DNA of 64,000 nucleotides from Loktanella sp. (lineage in GTDB: Bacteria > Pseudomonadota > Alphaproteobacteria > Rhodobacterales > Rhodobacteraceae), in the NCBI GenBank assembly GCA_017390475.1, contig JAFPBO010000030.1:1-64000 (forward strand), in the 5' to 3' direction. Position 1 is the first letter of the stretch. Every line of letters begins with the position of its first letter. Position numbers and translations under genes: made by a program. Positions 32,507 through 42,430 of the stretch are shown one piece after another. The notes under the pieces are model-generated. The model was given only the letters and a program-made list of their open reading frames with translations. It was not told where the DNA came from and did not search any database.

Positions 32507-33010
32507 ATGACCGACCGTTTGCCGCATGAAAAAGGCTTTCACATTTCCTGGGATCAGATCCACCGCGACAGCCGGGCCTTGGCCTGGCGTCTGGACGGGC
32601 AAGGCCCCGATGATGGCGGCTGGCGCGCCGTCGTCGCGATCACCCGCGGCGGCATGGCCCCGGCAATGATCGTGGCGCGCGAACTGGATATCCGCACCGT
32701 CGATACGATCAGCGTGAAAAGCTACGACCATCAGGATCAGGCCGAAGCCCGCGTGCTCAAAGCGCCCGATGCCGCATTGATGGGCGACGGCACCGGCATT
32801 CTGATCGTCGATGATCTGGTCGACAGCGGCAAAACCCTGGAACTGGTGCGCAGCCTTTACCCCAAGGCGCATTTCGCCACCGTCTACGCCAAACCCAAAG
32901 GCCGCCCGCAGGTCCAGACCTTCATTACCGAAGTGTCGCAGGACACATGGATCTTTTTCCCTTGGGACATGGCGCTGCAATATGTCGAACCTTATCGCGG
33001 CAAGGACTGA
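32507..33010 (+). CDS. gpt: xanthine-guanine phosphoribosyltransferase
   Basis: 167 residues, type I phosphoribosyltransferase. The PRPP-binding signature is [17 protein letters not shown] near residue 100. [20 protein letters not shown] is the second binding loop. The C-terminal [18 protein letters not shown] fits Gpt: an aromatic after the PRPP site stacks on the purine. It salvages guanine and xanthine. It starts 4 bases after the fabI stop. Confidence 0.92.
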   Translation: MTDRLPHEKGFHISWDQIHRDSRALAWRLDGQGPDDGGWRAVVAITRGGMAPAMIVARELDIRTVDTISVKSYDHQDQAEARVLKAPDAALMGDGTGILIVDDLVDSGKTLELVRSLYPKAHFATVYAKPKGRPQVQTFITEVSQDTWIFFPWDMALQYVEPYRGKD

Positions 33011-33055
33011 CACAACCGGAAAACTAGTTTCTTGGCTCAATCATCTGGACAGATC

Positions 33056-34231
33056 ATGACCCGATCCCGCACCGCCGCCACCTTTTCACCCCCGGTGATG
33101 GAGGCGCGGCGCTGGCTTGACGGCGTGACCCATCCGGCAGACCGCCCGCTGATCAACGTCAGTCAGGCCGCCCCGGTCGCGGCACCGCCCCTGGCCCTGC
33201 GCGAGGCTTTGGCCAGCATCGTGATGCAGGACACCGAGGCGCATCTTTACGGCCCCGTTCTGGGTCTGCCCGCGCTGCGGCAGGAGATCGCGCAGCAATG
33301 GTCGCATTCCTATGGCGGCAAGGTCCAGCCCGAACAAGTAGGCATCACCTCTGGCTGCAATCAGGCCTTCGCCGCCGCCATCGCCGCCCTTTGCGATGAA
33401 GATGACGAGGTGATCCTGCCGGTCCCCTATTATTTCAACCATCGCATGTGGCTGGATATGTCGGGCGTCACCACAATACCGCTGATCTGCGGCGCGAATA
33501 TGATCCCCGATGCCGCACAGGCGGCCAATCTGATCACGCCGCGCACGCGCGCCATCGTGCTGGTCAGCCCGAACAACCCCTGCGGCGTGGAATATCCGGC
33601 CAGCACCTTGCGGGCCTTTATGGACGTCGCCCGTGCGCATGATATCGCGCTGATCGTCGATGAAACCTACCGCGATTTCGACAGCCGCACCGGCGCTGCG
33701 CATGACCTGTTCAGCGATCCGGCCTGGGATGACACGCTGATTCAGCTTTATTCCTTTTCCAAAGCCTACCGGCTGACCGGCCACCGGGTCGGTGCGGTGC
33801 TGACCAATCCCACACTGATGGCGGAAATCGAGAAATTCCTTGATACCGTCGCGATCTGCCCCAACCAGATCGGGCAGCGCGCCGCCCTTTGGGGGATGCA
33901 GAACCTCGGCCAGTGGCTGGCAGGTGAACGCGATGAAATCCTCGACCGGCGTGCGGCGATCAGTGATCATTTCCCGGCGCTTGCGGCAAAGGGCTGGAAA
34001 CTGCTCGGCGTCGGGGCCTATTTTGCCTATCTGGAACATCCATTCGCGATCTCATCGGCGGATCTGGCGCAACAGCTTGTCACCGATGCCGGCATTCTTT
34101 TGCTGCCCGGCACCATGTTCATGCCTGCTGATCTGCCCGGCGGCGAAAGCCAGCTGCGCATCGCCTTTGCGAATATCGACCGCGCGGGGATCGCAACCCT
34201 GTTCGACCGGCTGGCAAAGGTGCATGTCTGA
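33056..34231 (+). CDS. class I/II aminotransferase
   Basis: 391 residues, PLP-dependent fold type I. VSPNNPCGVEYP is the conserved Asn segment, IVDETYRDFD the Asp that pairs with PLP nitrogen, and YSFSKAYRLTGHRVGA holds the PLP Lys. The C-terminal Arg for the substrate carboxylate is in ESQLRIAFAN. The ATG at 33056 is preferred to an upstream in-frame TTG. Substrate specificity (aspartate, aromatic, or N-succinyl-diaminopimelate type) cannot be read from the sequence. The neighbours do not settle it. Confidence 0.88.
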   Translation: MTRSRTAATFSPPVMEARRWLDGVTHPADRPLINVSQAAPVAAPPLALREALASIVMQDTEAHLYGPVLGLPALRQEIAQQWSHSYGGKVQPEQVGITSGCNQAFAAAIAALCDEDDEVILPVPYYFNHRMWLDMSGVTTIPLICGANMIPDAAQAANLITPRTRAIVLVSPNNPCGVEYPASTLRAFMDVARAHDIALIVDETYRDFDSRTGAAHDLFSDPAWDDTLIQLYSFSKAYRLTGHRVGAVLTNPTLMAEIEKFLDTVAICPNQIGQRAALWGMQNLGQWLAGERDEILDRRAAISDHFPALAAKGWKLLGVGAYFAYLEHPFAISSADLAQQLVTDAGILLLPGTMFMPADLPGGESQLRIAFANIDRAGIATLFDRLAKVHV

Positions 34232-34292
34232 CCCTTGCACCCAAGGGCGCAGACCCCTATTCAGACGCGACACTCAGGGCGGAGCGGACCAG

Positions 34293-36134
34293 ATGGCACA
34301 AAAGAAAAAATCACGCATTGGCGCATGGATTATCGTCGGGGTGATCCTTGTCGGGCTGGCAGGCTTCGGCTCTGGCGGGCTTTCGGGCAATATCCGCAAC
34401 CTGGGCAAGGTCGGCGACAAGGATGTGACCGTCGCGTCCTATCAGCGCGCGCTCGATGACCAGATCCGCAGCCTGTCGGCACAATTCGGATCGCAGATTT
34501 CCTTTCAGCAAGCGCAGGCCTTTGGCATCGACCGGCAAGCGCTGAGCCAGGTGATCCTGACACGCACATTGGATAACGAAGCCGTGCGCATGGGCATTTC
34601 TGCCGGGGATGTGGCGGTCTTTGACCGGATTCGCGCCATTCAGGCGTTTCAGGGTGCCGGCGGGTTCAACCGCGACACCTATCGTCTGGTGCTGCAACAA
34701 TCCGGCCAAAGCGAATCCCAGTTCGAGTCGGAAATCCGCGAAGATCTGGCGCGCACCCTGCTGCAGGCCGCTGTCGTCGGCGGTGTGCCGACCCCGACGG
34801 CCCCGGCAGAGGCGCTGCTGGGCTATGTCAGCGAAGCCCGCGATCTGACACTGGCGCGTGTCGATGCCACAGTGCTGACCGCCCCGGTGCCAGGTGCCAC
34901 CGACGAAGATGTCGCCGCCTTTTATGATGACAATGCCGATCTTTTCATGCTGCCTGAAGCGCGGGAAATCACCTATGTCTGGATGACCCCCGCGATGATC
35001 CAGGACCAGATGGATGTCACCGATGCCGCCATCGCGGCCCTTTACGAACAGCGCATCGCCGAATTCGTACAGCCCGAACGGCGTCTGCTGGAACGCCTGA
35101 TCTTTACCGATCCGGCCAATGCACAGGCCGCTTTTGACCGGCTGGATGCGAATGAAATCACCTTTGACGCGCTGGTTGCCGAACGCGGGCTGGCGCTGGC
35201 GGATATCGATCTGGGCGATCTGGGCCGCGACGACCTGCCCGAAGACACGGCAGAGGCTGTGTTCAGCGCCGCCCCCGGCACCGTTGTCGGCCCGTTCCCG
35301 ACGCCTTTGGGCGCTGCATTGTTCCGGGTCAATGCTGTGCTCAGCGCGCAGGAAGTCACCGTTGAAGACGCCAGCGACGATCTGCGCGCCGAACTTGCCG
35401 CAGAGGCCGCGCGCGAAGTGATCAATCAGGAATATGATCGGATTACCGACCTGCTCGCCGGTGGGGCCTCGCTCGAAGAGCTTGCCGAACGCACCGATCT
35501 GATGTTGGGCACGATCAGCTGGACCCCCGATGTGACCGAAGGCATCGCCGCCTACGAAACCTTCCGCGACGCGGCAGAGGCTGCAGTGCAGGGCGGCGCA
35601 TCCCGGCTGGAGGTGATGTCCGATGGTGGCGTCTTTGCCCTGCGTCTGGACGAGGTGACCCCGGCACAGGTCCCGCCGCTGGAAGATATCCGCGATCAGG
35701 TCTCCGAGGCCTGGCAATTGCAGGCGCAGCAAGAGGCAGTTCTTGCCCGTGCTGCGGAAATCGCGACCGAGATCAGTACCGACACCGATTTTGAAACCCT
35801 GGGCCTGACCCCAAGGGCCGAAACCGGCCTGACCCGCCGCAGCTTTGTCGAGGCGACACCAGAAGGTTTCAATGAAGTGATCTTTGCCATGACTCCCGGC
35901 GAGGCCCGCGTGGTGGATGCTGGCGAGTCTGCGCTGATCGTCCGGCTGGACCGCATCGCCGATGCCGACCCCACCGCCACCGATCAAGAGGCGCAGCGCC
36001 GCGCCATCGGTGACAGCATTTCTGCCGGGATCGCGCAGGACCTGTTCGATGCCTATGCGGCATCGGTGCAGCAAAACACCCGGATCAATATCAATCAGGC
36101 CACCGTCGATTCGGTCAACGCCCAGCTTCAATAG
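34293..36134 (+). CDS. ppiD: PpiD-type periplasmic folding factor (SurA_N/parvulin family)
   Basis: 613 residues. One N-terminal membrane helix (AWIIVGVILVGLAGFGSGG) anchors the protein facing the periplasm. SurA_N-like segments around residues 40-150 (VGDKDVTVASYQRALDDQ) are followed by a parvulin-like domain around 240-360 and a long C-terminal region. The parvulin part is degenerate, as in other PpiD proteins, so chaperone rather than isomerase activity is likely. It begins 61 bases after the aminotransferase and ends 7 bases before trpE, so trpE shares its transcript. Confidence 0.85.
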   Translation: MAQKKKSRIGAWIIVGVILVGLAGFGSGGLSGNIRNLGKVGDKDVTVASYQRALDDQIRSLSAQFGSQISFQQAQAFGIDRQALSQVILTRTLDNEAVRMGISAGDVAVFDRIRAIQAFQGAGGFNRDTYRLVLQQSGQSESQFESEIREDLARTLLQAAVVGGVPTPTAPAEALLGYVSEARDLTLARVDATVLTAPVPGATDEDVAAFYDDNADLFMLPEAREITYVWMTPAMIQDQMDVTDAAIAALYEQRIAEFVQPERRLLERLIFTDPANAQAAFDRLDANEITFDALVAERGLALADIDLGDLGRDDLPEDTAEAVFSAAPGTVVGPFPTPLGAALFRVNAVLSAQEVTVEDASDDLRAELAAEAAREVINQEYDRITDLLAGGASLEELAERTDLMLGTISWTPDVTEGIAAYETFRDAAEAAVQGGASRLEVMSDGGVFALRLDEVTPAQVPPLEDIRDQVSEAWQLQAQQEAVLARAAEIATEISTDTDFETLGLTPRAETGLTRRSFVEATPEGFNEVIFAMTPGEARVVDAGESALIVRLDRIADADPTATDQEAQRRAIGDSISAGIAQDLFDAYAASVQQNTRININQATVDSVNAQLQ

Positions 36135-36141
36135 GTGCGCC

Positions 36142-37650
36142 ATGGCATTATTGCCCGATTATGACAGCTTTGCCCGCCGCTATGATGCGGGCGAAAACCA
36201 GATCGTCTATACCCGCATCGCTGCTGATCTGGACACACCCGTGTCGCTGATGCTGAAACTGACCGAGGCGGGCAGCAATGCTTTCATCCTCGAAAGCGTC
36301 ACGGGGGGCGAAATCCGGGGCCGCTATTCGATGATCGGCATGAACCCCGATCTGATCTGGGAATGTCGCGGCACCACATCCCGCGTCAATCGCGCCGCGC
36401 GCTATGATGCCGATGCCTGGGAGGATATGCCGGGCGATCCTTTGGCCGCGCTGCGCGCAATCATCGCCGAATCGCGCATTGATCTGCCTGCTGATCTGCC
36501 CGCCGCCTCTGCCGGGCTGTTTGGCTATCTGGGTTATGACATGATCCGGCTGGTCGAACATCTGCCCGATGTGAACCCCGATCCTCTGGGTCTGCCCGAT
36601 GCGGTGATGCTGCGCCCGTCTGTCGTGGCCGTGCTGGACGGGGTCAAAGGTGACGTGATTCTGGTGGCCCCGGCCTATGTCCGGTCCGGCCTGTCGGCCA
36701 AGGCTGCCTATGCACAGGCGGCAGAGCGGGTGATGGACGCACAACGCGCGCTGGACCGCTCCCTGCCCCAGCATAGCCGCGCCTTGGCTGATCCGGCAGA
36801 TGTCGCGCCGCCAGTGTCCAATTTCAGCCATAGCGGCTATCTGGAGGCGGTGGAAAAGGCCAAGGACTATATCCGGGCCGGTGATATCTTTCAGGTGGTC
36901 CCGTCGCAACGCTGGACGCAGGAGTTTCGCGAGCCGCCCTTCGCGCTCTACCGCTCGCTCCGTCGCACCAACCCGTCGCCATTCATGTTCTTCTTCAACT
37001 TTGGCGGTTTTCAGGTGATCGGTGCCAGCCCCGAAATCCTTGTCCGCGTCTTTGGCAAAGAGGTCACAATCCGCCCCATCGCCGGGACCCGCCCGCGTGG
37101 GGCGACACCTGCACAGGATGACGCGAATGAGGCGGATCTGCTCGCCGATCAGAAAGAGCTTGCCGAACATCTGATGCTGCTTGATCTGGGCCGCAATGAT
37201 ACCGGCAAGGTGTCAAAAATCGGCACCGTCCGCCCGACCGAACAATTCATCGTCGAACGCTACAGCCACGTGATGCATATCGTATCCAACGTCGTGGGCG
37301 AACTGGCCGATGATCAGGACGCCCTATCCGCCTTTTTTGCAGGCATGCCCGCAGGCACCGTATCCGGCGCGCCCAAGGTCCGCGCGATGCAGATTATCGA
37401 TGAGCTGGAGCCTGAAAAGCGTGGCGTCTACGGCGGCGGTTGCGGCTATTTCAGCGCCAATGGCGATATGGATATGTGCATCGCCCTGCGCACGGCGGTG
37501 TTGCAGGACGAAAAGCTCTATATTCAGGCCGGTGGCGGCGTCGTCTATGACAGCGACCCAGAGGCGGAATATCAGGAAACCGTGCATAAATCCAACGCCA
37601 TCCGTAAGGCGGCGGCGGATGCGCGGATGTTTCAGGGCGGCGGTAACTGA
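36142..37650 (+). CDS. trpE: anthranilate synthase component I
   Basis: 502 residues. Converts chorismate to anthranilate with ammonia from TrpG. The N-terminal regulatory part holds AFILESVTGG, the LLES-type tryptophan feedback motif. The chorismate-binding core includes GASPEILVRV, PIAGTRPRG, LLDLGRNDTGKVSK and AGTVSGAPKVRAM. No attenuator or Trp-rich leader is present because the gene follows ppiD by 7 bases. The 3' end overlaps the convergent YibQ-type gene by 19 bases. Confidence 0.96.
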   Translation: MALLPDYDSFARRYDAGENQIVYTRIAADLDTPVSLMLKLTEAGSNAFILESVTGGEIRGRYSMIGMNPDLIWECRGTTSRVNRAARYDADAWEDMPGDPLAALRAIIAESRIDLPADLPAASAGLFGYLGYDMIRLVEHLPDVNPDPLGLPDAVMLRPSVVAVLDGVKGDVILVAPAYVRSGLSAKAAYAQAAERVMDAQRALDRSLPQHSRALADPADVAPPVSNFSHSGYLEAVEKAKDYIRAGDIFQVVPSQRWTQEFREPPFALYRSLRRTNPSPFMFFFNFGGFQVIGASPEILVRVFGKEVTIRPIAGTRPRGATPAQDDANEADLLADQKELAEHLMLLDLGRNDTGKVSKIGTVRPTEQFIVERYSHVMHIVSNVVGELADDQDALSAFFAGMPAGTVSGAPKVRAMQIIDELEPEKRGVYGGGCGYFSANGDMDMCIALRTAVLQDEKLYIQAGGGVVYDSDPEAEYQETVHKSNAIRKAAADARMFQGGGN

Positions 37651-38774
37651 GCGATCAGCACCGCCGAGACCGGCACCAGTGACAGCTGCCCCGGATCGCT
37701 GCGGTTGGCCCAGTTGCGCAGCGCGGCCAATGTATCGGGCGTGATCCGGGCCAGCAGCACCGCCTCGCCGGTCTGACGGGCGCGGAATGCCACCTGCGCC
37801 AGCCCGCGTTCGATCGCTGCTTGCGTTTCATCATTGCTATCGACGTCGCGGGTGATCTGCGTCATCGGCACATCGCCGGGTTCTGCCGGACGCATCATCG
37901 CACCCAGTCCGCGCGGCACAGTGACAAACCCGCGCCCTTCTGCGCCGATCACCTGCATCATCTGATCCGCGACAGCGCCGGGCCCCGCCTCTGGCCCGGT
38001 GCCATCAGAAAAGACGGCAATCGCCTCTGGCACCAGATCAAAGGCGCGTTGATAGGTGTTTTCCACATCCGACGGCTGCGCACCTGCGGGCAAAGCAGCT
38101 TGCAGCATCACCTCGATCCCCGCATCACGATAGGCGCGCATCCGCGCGGTGACATCGGGGGCAGCGGCATTCAGCACCACGCTTGGCACAAAGGGCAGAT
38201 CGCCCAACAGCGCAGGCGCATCCGGCAGCGTCGGATCATCCAGCAAAACCACCGCCAGCAGCGGCAGATCGGCCGCATAATCGAAATCCGCCGCATAGCG
38301 GATCAGCGGCATTGCCAGCGCAAGCTCTGGCAGCTCTGGCTCGGTCACCGGCAGGGCGGCACCGGGGCGATTAACGCGAACATTGGCCCCCGCCGCAGGC
38401 GCAGGCAAACGGTCATCGGCTGGCGTGGTCACAGCGGGCGGCGGGTCAGGCAGCACCGGCGCTGTGGCCTCTGACTCTGACGACTCACGCGGCGGTTCCA
38501 ATGGCCCAGGCTCCGGCGCGGGCGTCGCTGGCACATCCGGGACGGTCACATCCGGCGGATCAGGCCTGATCACCACATCCGCGTCCGGCATGGTGGGAAC
38601 CGGCGGCGGCTGGGTCTGCACGGGCGCAGGCACAACCTGCACCGGGGCCACAGCATCGCCTACAGGCGGCACCGGCTGATCGACGACCGGCGGGTCCGCG
38701 ACCAAGGATGCTACCAAAAGCCCCGCAGCGCCCAGCACAAAGGCCATCGCAGAGCCTGCCAAAAATGATCGCAT
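37632..38774 (-). CDS. divergent polysaccharide deacetylase family (YibQ-like) protein
   Basis: 380 residues. An N-terminal signal anchor (AGSAMAFVLGAAGLLVASLVA) is followed by a Pro/Ala/Val-rich low-complexity linker (residues about 30-140). A C-terminal YibQ-type domain follows: PLLAVVLLDDPTLPDAP, VPSVVLNAAAPDVTARM, YRDAGIEVMLQAALPAG and SDGTGPEAGPGA. Active polysaccharide deacetylases carry Asp-Asp and HxxxH metal ligands. Here the segments are shifted (LNAA rather than a catalytic pair), as in this divergent family. It is embedded antisense between trpE and trpG, a layout that separates the trp genes into two units. Confidence 0.8.
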   Translation of the reverse strand: MRSFLAGSAMAFVLGAAGLLVASLVADPPVVDQPVPPVGDAVAPVQVVPAPVQTQPPPVPTMPDADVVIRPDPPDVTVPDVPATPAPEPGPLEPPRESSESEATAPVLPDPPPAVTTPADDRLPAPAAGANVRVNRPGAALPVTEPELPELALAMPLIRYAADFDYAADLPLLAVVLLDDPTLPDAPALLGDLPFVPSVVLNAAAPDVTARMRAYRDAGIEVMLQAALPAGAQPSDVENTYQRAFDLVPEAIAVFSDGTGPEAGPGAVADQMMQVIGAEGRGFVTVPRGLGAMMRPAEPGDVPMTQITRDVDSNDETQAAIERGLAQVAFRARQTGEAVLLARITPDTLAALRNWANRSDPGQLSLVPVSAVLIAQLPPP

Positions 38775-38918
38775 CTCACCTGCCACTATTTGTCCTGTCG
38801 CTGTGCTCCGCCGGTCAGGTCTTGACGCTGCCCTGCCAGTCGGCCCATGTATGGCTGCACTTATACCGTCAGCTTTGCCACCGGCGGTAGCCCCATTTCC
38901 ACGATGCCGGGACAAACC

Positions 38919-39500
38919 ATGCTGCTTTTGATCGATAATTATGACAGTTTCACCTATAACCTCGTCCATTATCTGGGCGAGCTGGGGGCCGATGTCCTGG
39001 TCCGCCGCAACGACGCGCTTGATGTGCAGCAGGCGATGGCGCTGAATCCATCAGCGATCGTGCTATCCCCCGGCCCCTGCGATCCGGCGCAAGCAGGCAT
39101 CTGCCTGCCCTTGGTCCATGCCGCTGCCGAAACCGGGATGCCGCTGCTGGGTGTCTGCCTCGGCCATCAGGCGATTGGCGAGGCCTTCGGCGGCGAAGTC
39201 ATCCGCTGCCATGAAATCGTCCACGGCAAGATGGGCCAGATGCAGCACAACGGTCAGGGCCTTTTCGCCGGTCTGCCCAGCCCCTTTGCCGCGACCCGCT
39301 ATCATTCGCTGGTGGTGGACCGCGCCACCCTGCCCGATTGTCTGGACATCACCGCCGATCTGGAAGACGGCACCATCATGGGCCTGCAACATAAAACCCT
39401 GCCGATCCACGGTGTGCAATTCCACCCCGAAAGCATCCGCTCCGAACATGGGCACGCTTTGCTGCGCAATTTCCTCGACCTCGCAAAGGTGCCCGCATGA
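38919..39500 (+). CDS. trpG: anthranilate synthase component II (glutamine amidotransferase)
   Basis: 193 residues. [15 protein letters not shown] opens the class I amidotransferase. The nucleophile Cys is in [17 protein letters not shown], and the His-Glu pair is in GVQFHPESI near residue 168. The start is taken at MLLLIDNYD; an in-frame ATG 15 bases upstream is possible. First gene of the trpG-trpD-ung-trpC-moaC-moeA operon, with 144 bases upstream shared with the divergent YibQ-type gene. Confidence 0.95.
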   Translation: MLLLIDNYDSFTYNLVHYLGELGADVLVRRNDALDVQQAMALNPSAIVLSPGPCDPAQAGICLPLVHAAAETGMPLLGVCLGHQAIGEAFGGEVIRCHEIVHGKMGQMQHNGQGLFAGLPSPFAATRYHSLVVDRATLPDCLDITADLEDGTIMGLQHKTLPIHGVQFHPESIRSEHGHALLRNFLDLAKVPA

Positions 39501-40510
39501 GCGACGCAATGAAACCCCTGATCTTCGCCGCCTCCGAGGGACCATTGTCCCGTTCGCAAGCTGAAGAGGCGTTCGGCTACCTTTTCGCCGGTGAAGCGAC
39601 CCCCGCGCAGATCGGCGGCCTTCTGATGGCGCTGCGCGCGCGCGGCGAGGCTGTGTCAGAATATGCCGCCGCCGCCGCCGTGATGCGCGCCCATTGCGTG
39701 CCGGTGAAAGCACCCGAAGGGGCGATGGATATCGTCGGCACCGGCGGTGACGGCAAACACACGCTGAACATCTCGACCGCCACCGCCTTTGTCGTCGCGG
39801 GCGCAGGTGTGCCGGTCGCGAAACATGGCAACCGCAACCTGTCATCGAAATCCGGCACCGCAGATGTGCAAAGCGCCTTGGGTATCAACGTCAACGTCAC
39901 CCCCGATGTAGTGGAACGCGCGATTGCCGAGGCCGGGATCGGTTTCATGATGGCCCCCCTGCACCATCCCGCGATGCGTCATGTCGGGCCGGTGCGGCTA
40001 GAACTTGGATGCAAAACGATCTTCAACATTCTGGGACCATTGACAAATCCCGCAGGTGTGAAACGGCAATTGACAGGGGCCTTCGCCATCGACCTGATCC
40101 ACCCGATGGCCGAAACCCTACAACAGCTGGGCAGTGAAAAAGCATGGCTCGTCCACGGCAGCGACGGGACGGATGAAATCACGATCTGTGGGACGACCTC
40201 CGTCGCCGTGCTGGAAAATGGCAAAATCACATCGCGCCAGATCCACCCCGAGGATGCAGGCCTGCAGGAACACCCCTTCCGCGACATCATCGGCGGCACG
40301 CCCGAAGACAACGCCGTGGCCCTGCGCGGGTTGCTCGACGGCGCACCCGGCGCTTACCGCGACGCCGTGCTGTTCAACGCCGCCGCCGCCTTGGTCGTAG
40401 CCGACAAGGCCGCATCCTTGACCGAAGGCGTGGAAATCGCCCGCGACAGCATCGACAGCGGCAAGGCGAAAGAGGCCCTCGCCGCCCTCGTCCGGATCAC
40501 GCAAGGCTGA
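39497..40510 (+). CDS. trpD: anthranilate phosphoribosyltransferase
   Basis: 337 residues. Transfers phosphoribosyl from PRPP to anthranilate. The glycine-rich PRPP loop [15 protein letters not shown] is near residue 80. [20 protein letters not shown] follows, and the anthranilate-binding [12 protein letters not shown] is around residue 155. The start overlaps trpG by four bases; the last base of its stop codon is the first base of the ung ATG. Confidence 0.96.
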   Translation: MSDAMKPLIFAASEGPLSRSQAEEAFGYLFAGEATPAQIGGLLMALRARGEAVSEYAAAAAVMRAHCVPVKAPEGAMDIVGTGGDGKHTLNISTATAFVVAGAGVPVAKHGNRNLSSKSGTADVQSALGINVNVTPDVVERAIAEAGIGFMMAPLHHPAMRHVGPVRLELGCKTIFNILGPLTNPAGVKRQLTGAFAIDLIHPMAETLQQLGSEKAWLVHGSDGTDEITICGTTSVAVLENGKITSRQIHPEDAGLQEHPFRDIIGGTPEDNAVALRGLLDGAPGAYRDAVLFNAAAALVVADKAASLTEGVEIARDSIDSGKAKEALAALVRITQG

Positions 40511-41151
40511 TGTTCGATCTAACCCGTCTGGGCGCATGGGGTGATCTGCCGTTCTTTACCGACGATCTGCCCCGGATCACGGGCCAGCTCGACCCAGATA
40601 TCCTGCCGCCACCCGCGCTGACCTTCACGGCATTGGAACGCTGCCAGCCGGATGCGACGAAAGTGGTGATCCTCGGCCAGGACCCCTATCACACCGATAA
40701 CAAGGCCGACGGTCTGGCCTTTTCGATCAACCCCAGTTTCACTGGAAATCTGGCCAGCCTTGGCAATATCTTCAAGGAAATCCAATCAGATACCGGCCAA
40801 ACCAGAACCAAGACCAACCTGCACGACTGGGCCGACCAAGGCGTATTGCTGCTCAACACCGCGCTCTCTGTCGCGCCCGGACAGGCAGGCGCACATGCCA
40901 AACTCGGCTGGTCCAAACTGGTCGGGCAAGTCCTCGCCCGGCTCGACCAAGCGCCGCGCGCCTTCATCCTCTGGGGTGCCCATGCGCAGAAATACGCGCC
41001 TGACCTCGCGCCGCATCACCTGATCCTGACCTCGGCCCATCCATCGCCCTTGTCCGCACACCGGGGCTTTTTCGGGTCACGGCCATTTTCAAAGGTCAAC
41101 CAATGGCTTATGGATCGTGGCGAAACTCCAATAAACTGGGCGGACACATGA
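40510..41151 (+). CDS. ung: uracil-DNA glycosylase
   Basis: 213 residues, family 1 UDG. The catalytic Asp motif is [19 protein letters not shown] and the second catalytic segment is [18 protein letters not shown] with the conserved His. [17 protein letters not shown] is the uracil-recognition strand. It removes uracil from DNA. It is inserted between trpD and trpC with overlaps at both ends (TGATG and ATGA), so repair and tryptophan genes share a transcript. Confidence 0.96.
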   Translation: MFDLTRLGAWGDLPFFTDDLPRITGQLDPDILPPPALTFTALERCQPDATKVVILGQDPYHTDNKADGLAFSINPSFTGNLASLGNIFKEIQSDTGQTRTKTNLHDWADQGVLLLNTALSVAPGQAGAHAKLGWSKLVGQVLARLDQAPRAFILWGAHAQKYAPDLAPHHLILTSAHPSPLSAHRGFFGSRPFSKVNQWLMDRGETPINWADT

Positions 41152-41957
41152 CTGATATCCTCGCCAAGATCAAAGCCTACAAGCTGGAAGATGTGGCACA
41201 ACGCAAAGCCGCCCTGCCGCAGGCCGATGTCGAGGCACAAGCCCGCGCCGCCGCCCCCGTGCGCGGTTTCGCCGATGCCTTGGCCGATGCCAGCCGCGAA
41301 GGTTACGGCCTGATCGCCGAGATCAAGAAAGCCAGCCCGTCCAAAGGGTTGATCCGCGAAGATTTCGACCCCGCAGCCCTTGCGCAAGCCTATGAACAAG
41401 GCGGTGCCACCTGCCTGTCGGTCCTGACCGACGGCCCGTCCTTCCAAGGCGACGACAGCTATCTGGCGCTGGCCCGCGACGCCTGCGCCCTGCCCGCGCT
41501 GCGCAAGGATTTCCTCTATGATCCGTGGCAAGTCGCGGAATCCCGCGCGCTGGGGGCCGATTGCATCCTGATCATCATGGCCTCTGTCAGCGATGCACAG
41601 GCGCAGGAACTGGAACAGGCCGCGATCCAATGGAACATGGATGTGCTGATCGAGGTGCATGACCAAGACGAACTCGACCGCGCAATCCTGCTGCAATCGC
41701 CGCTGATCGGGATCAACAACCGCAATCTCAAGACATTCGAGGTGACGCTGGACACCACCCGCAAACTCTCGAAACTCGTCCCTGAGGATCGCCGCGTCGT
41801 CTGCGAAAGCGGCCTCTTCACTCCCGAAGACCTTGCCGATATGGCCCGCTACGGCATCCGCGCCTTCCTGATCGGGGAAAGCCTGATGCGGCAGGATGAT
41901 GTCGCCAGCGCCACCGCCCGCCTGCTCGCCAACCCGGCGACCGGAGGCGTGATGTGA
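41148..41957 (+). CDS. trpC: indole-3-glycerol phosphate synthase
   Basis: 269 residues, TIM barrel. The signature is [19 protein letters not shown] near residue 58. [12 protein letters not shown] has the catalytic Lys, [13 protein letters not shown] the substrate loop, and [11 protein letters not shown] the phosphate loop. There is no TrpF domain, and trpF is not in the window. It overlaps ung (ATGA) upstream and moaC downstream. Confidence 0.96.
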   Translation: MTDILAKIKAYKLEDVAQRKAALPQADVEAQARAAAPVRGFADALADASREGYGLIAEIKKASPSKGLIREDFDPAALAQAYEQGGATCLSVLTDGPSFQGDDSYLALARDACALPALRKDFLYDPWQVAESRALGADCILIIMASVSDAQAQELEQAAIQWNMDVLIEVHDQDELDRAILLQSPLIGINNRNLKTFEVTLDTTRKLSKLVPEDRRVVCESGLFTPEDLADMARYGIRAFLIGESLMRQDDVASATARLLANPATGGVM

Positions 41958-42430
41958 CCGGGCTGACGCATTTCGACGCCGAGGGTCAGGCGCATATGGT
42001 CGATGTCTCGGACAAGGCCGTCACCGACCGCATCGCCGTGGCCGAGGCGCATATCGTGATGTCCGACGCGACCCTCGCGCTGATCACCGAAGGCCGCGCC
42101 AAAAAAGGCGACGTGCTGGGCATCGCCCGGATCGCGGGGATCATGGGGGCAAAGAAAACCGCCGAGCTCATCCCGCTCTGCCACCCTTTGCCGATCACCA
42201 AGGTGAGCGTGGAGCTGACCCCCGACCCCGCCCTGCCCGGCATCCGCATCAGCGCCACGGTGAAAACCAGCGGCCAGACCGGGGTCGAGATGGAGGCGTT
42301 AACGGCGGCCAGCACCGCCGCGCTGACAATCTACGACATGGTCAAAGCGGTGCAGAAAGACATGGTCATCGGCGGGCTGCGGGTGACGCTGAAGGATGGC
42401 GGCAAAACCGGACGGTTTGAAAACCCATGA
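41954..42430 (+). CDS. moaC: cyclic pyranopterin monophosphate synthase
   Basis: 158 residues, GTG start overlapping the trpC stop (GTGA) with GGAGG seven bases upstream. Makes cPMP in the first stage of molybdenum/tungsten cofactor synthesis. Motifs: [20 protein letters not shown], and [20 protein letters not shown] with the catalytic residues, then KAVQKDM. MoaA is not present in the window. Confidence 0.96.
   Translation: MTGLTHFDAEGQAHMVDVSDKAVTDRIAVAEAHIVMSDATLALITEGRAKKGDVLGIARIAGIMGAKKTAELIPLCHPLPITKVSVELTPDPALPGIRISATVKTSGQTGVEMEALTAASTAALTIYDMVKAVQKDMVIGGLRVTLKDGGKTGRFENP

Noticed and set aside
34311-36143. 610-codon open frame opposite ppiD
   Set aside because: Shadow of a real gene with no recognisable domain.
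38775-38918. Trp attenuator before trpG
   Set aside because: Short frames there have no Trp codons and no paired terminator hairpins.
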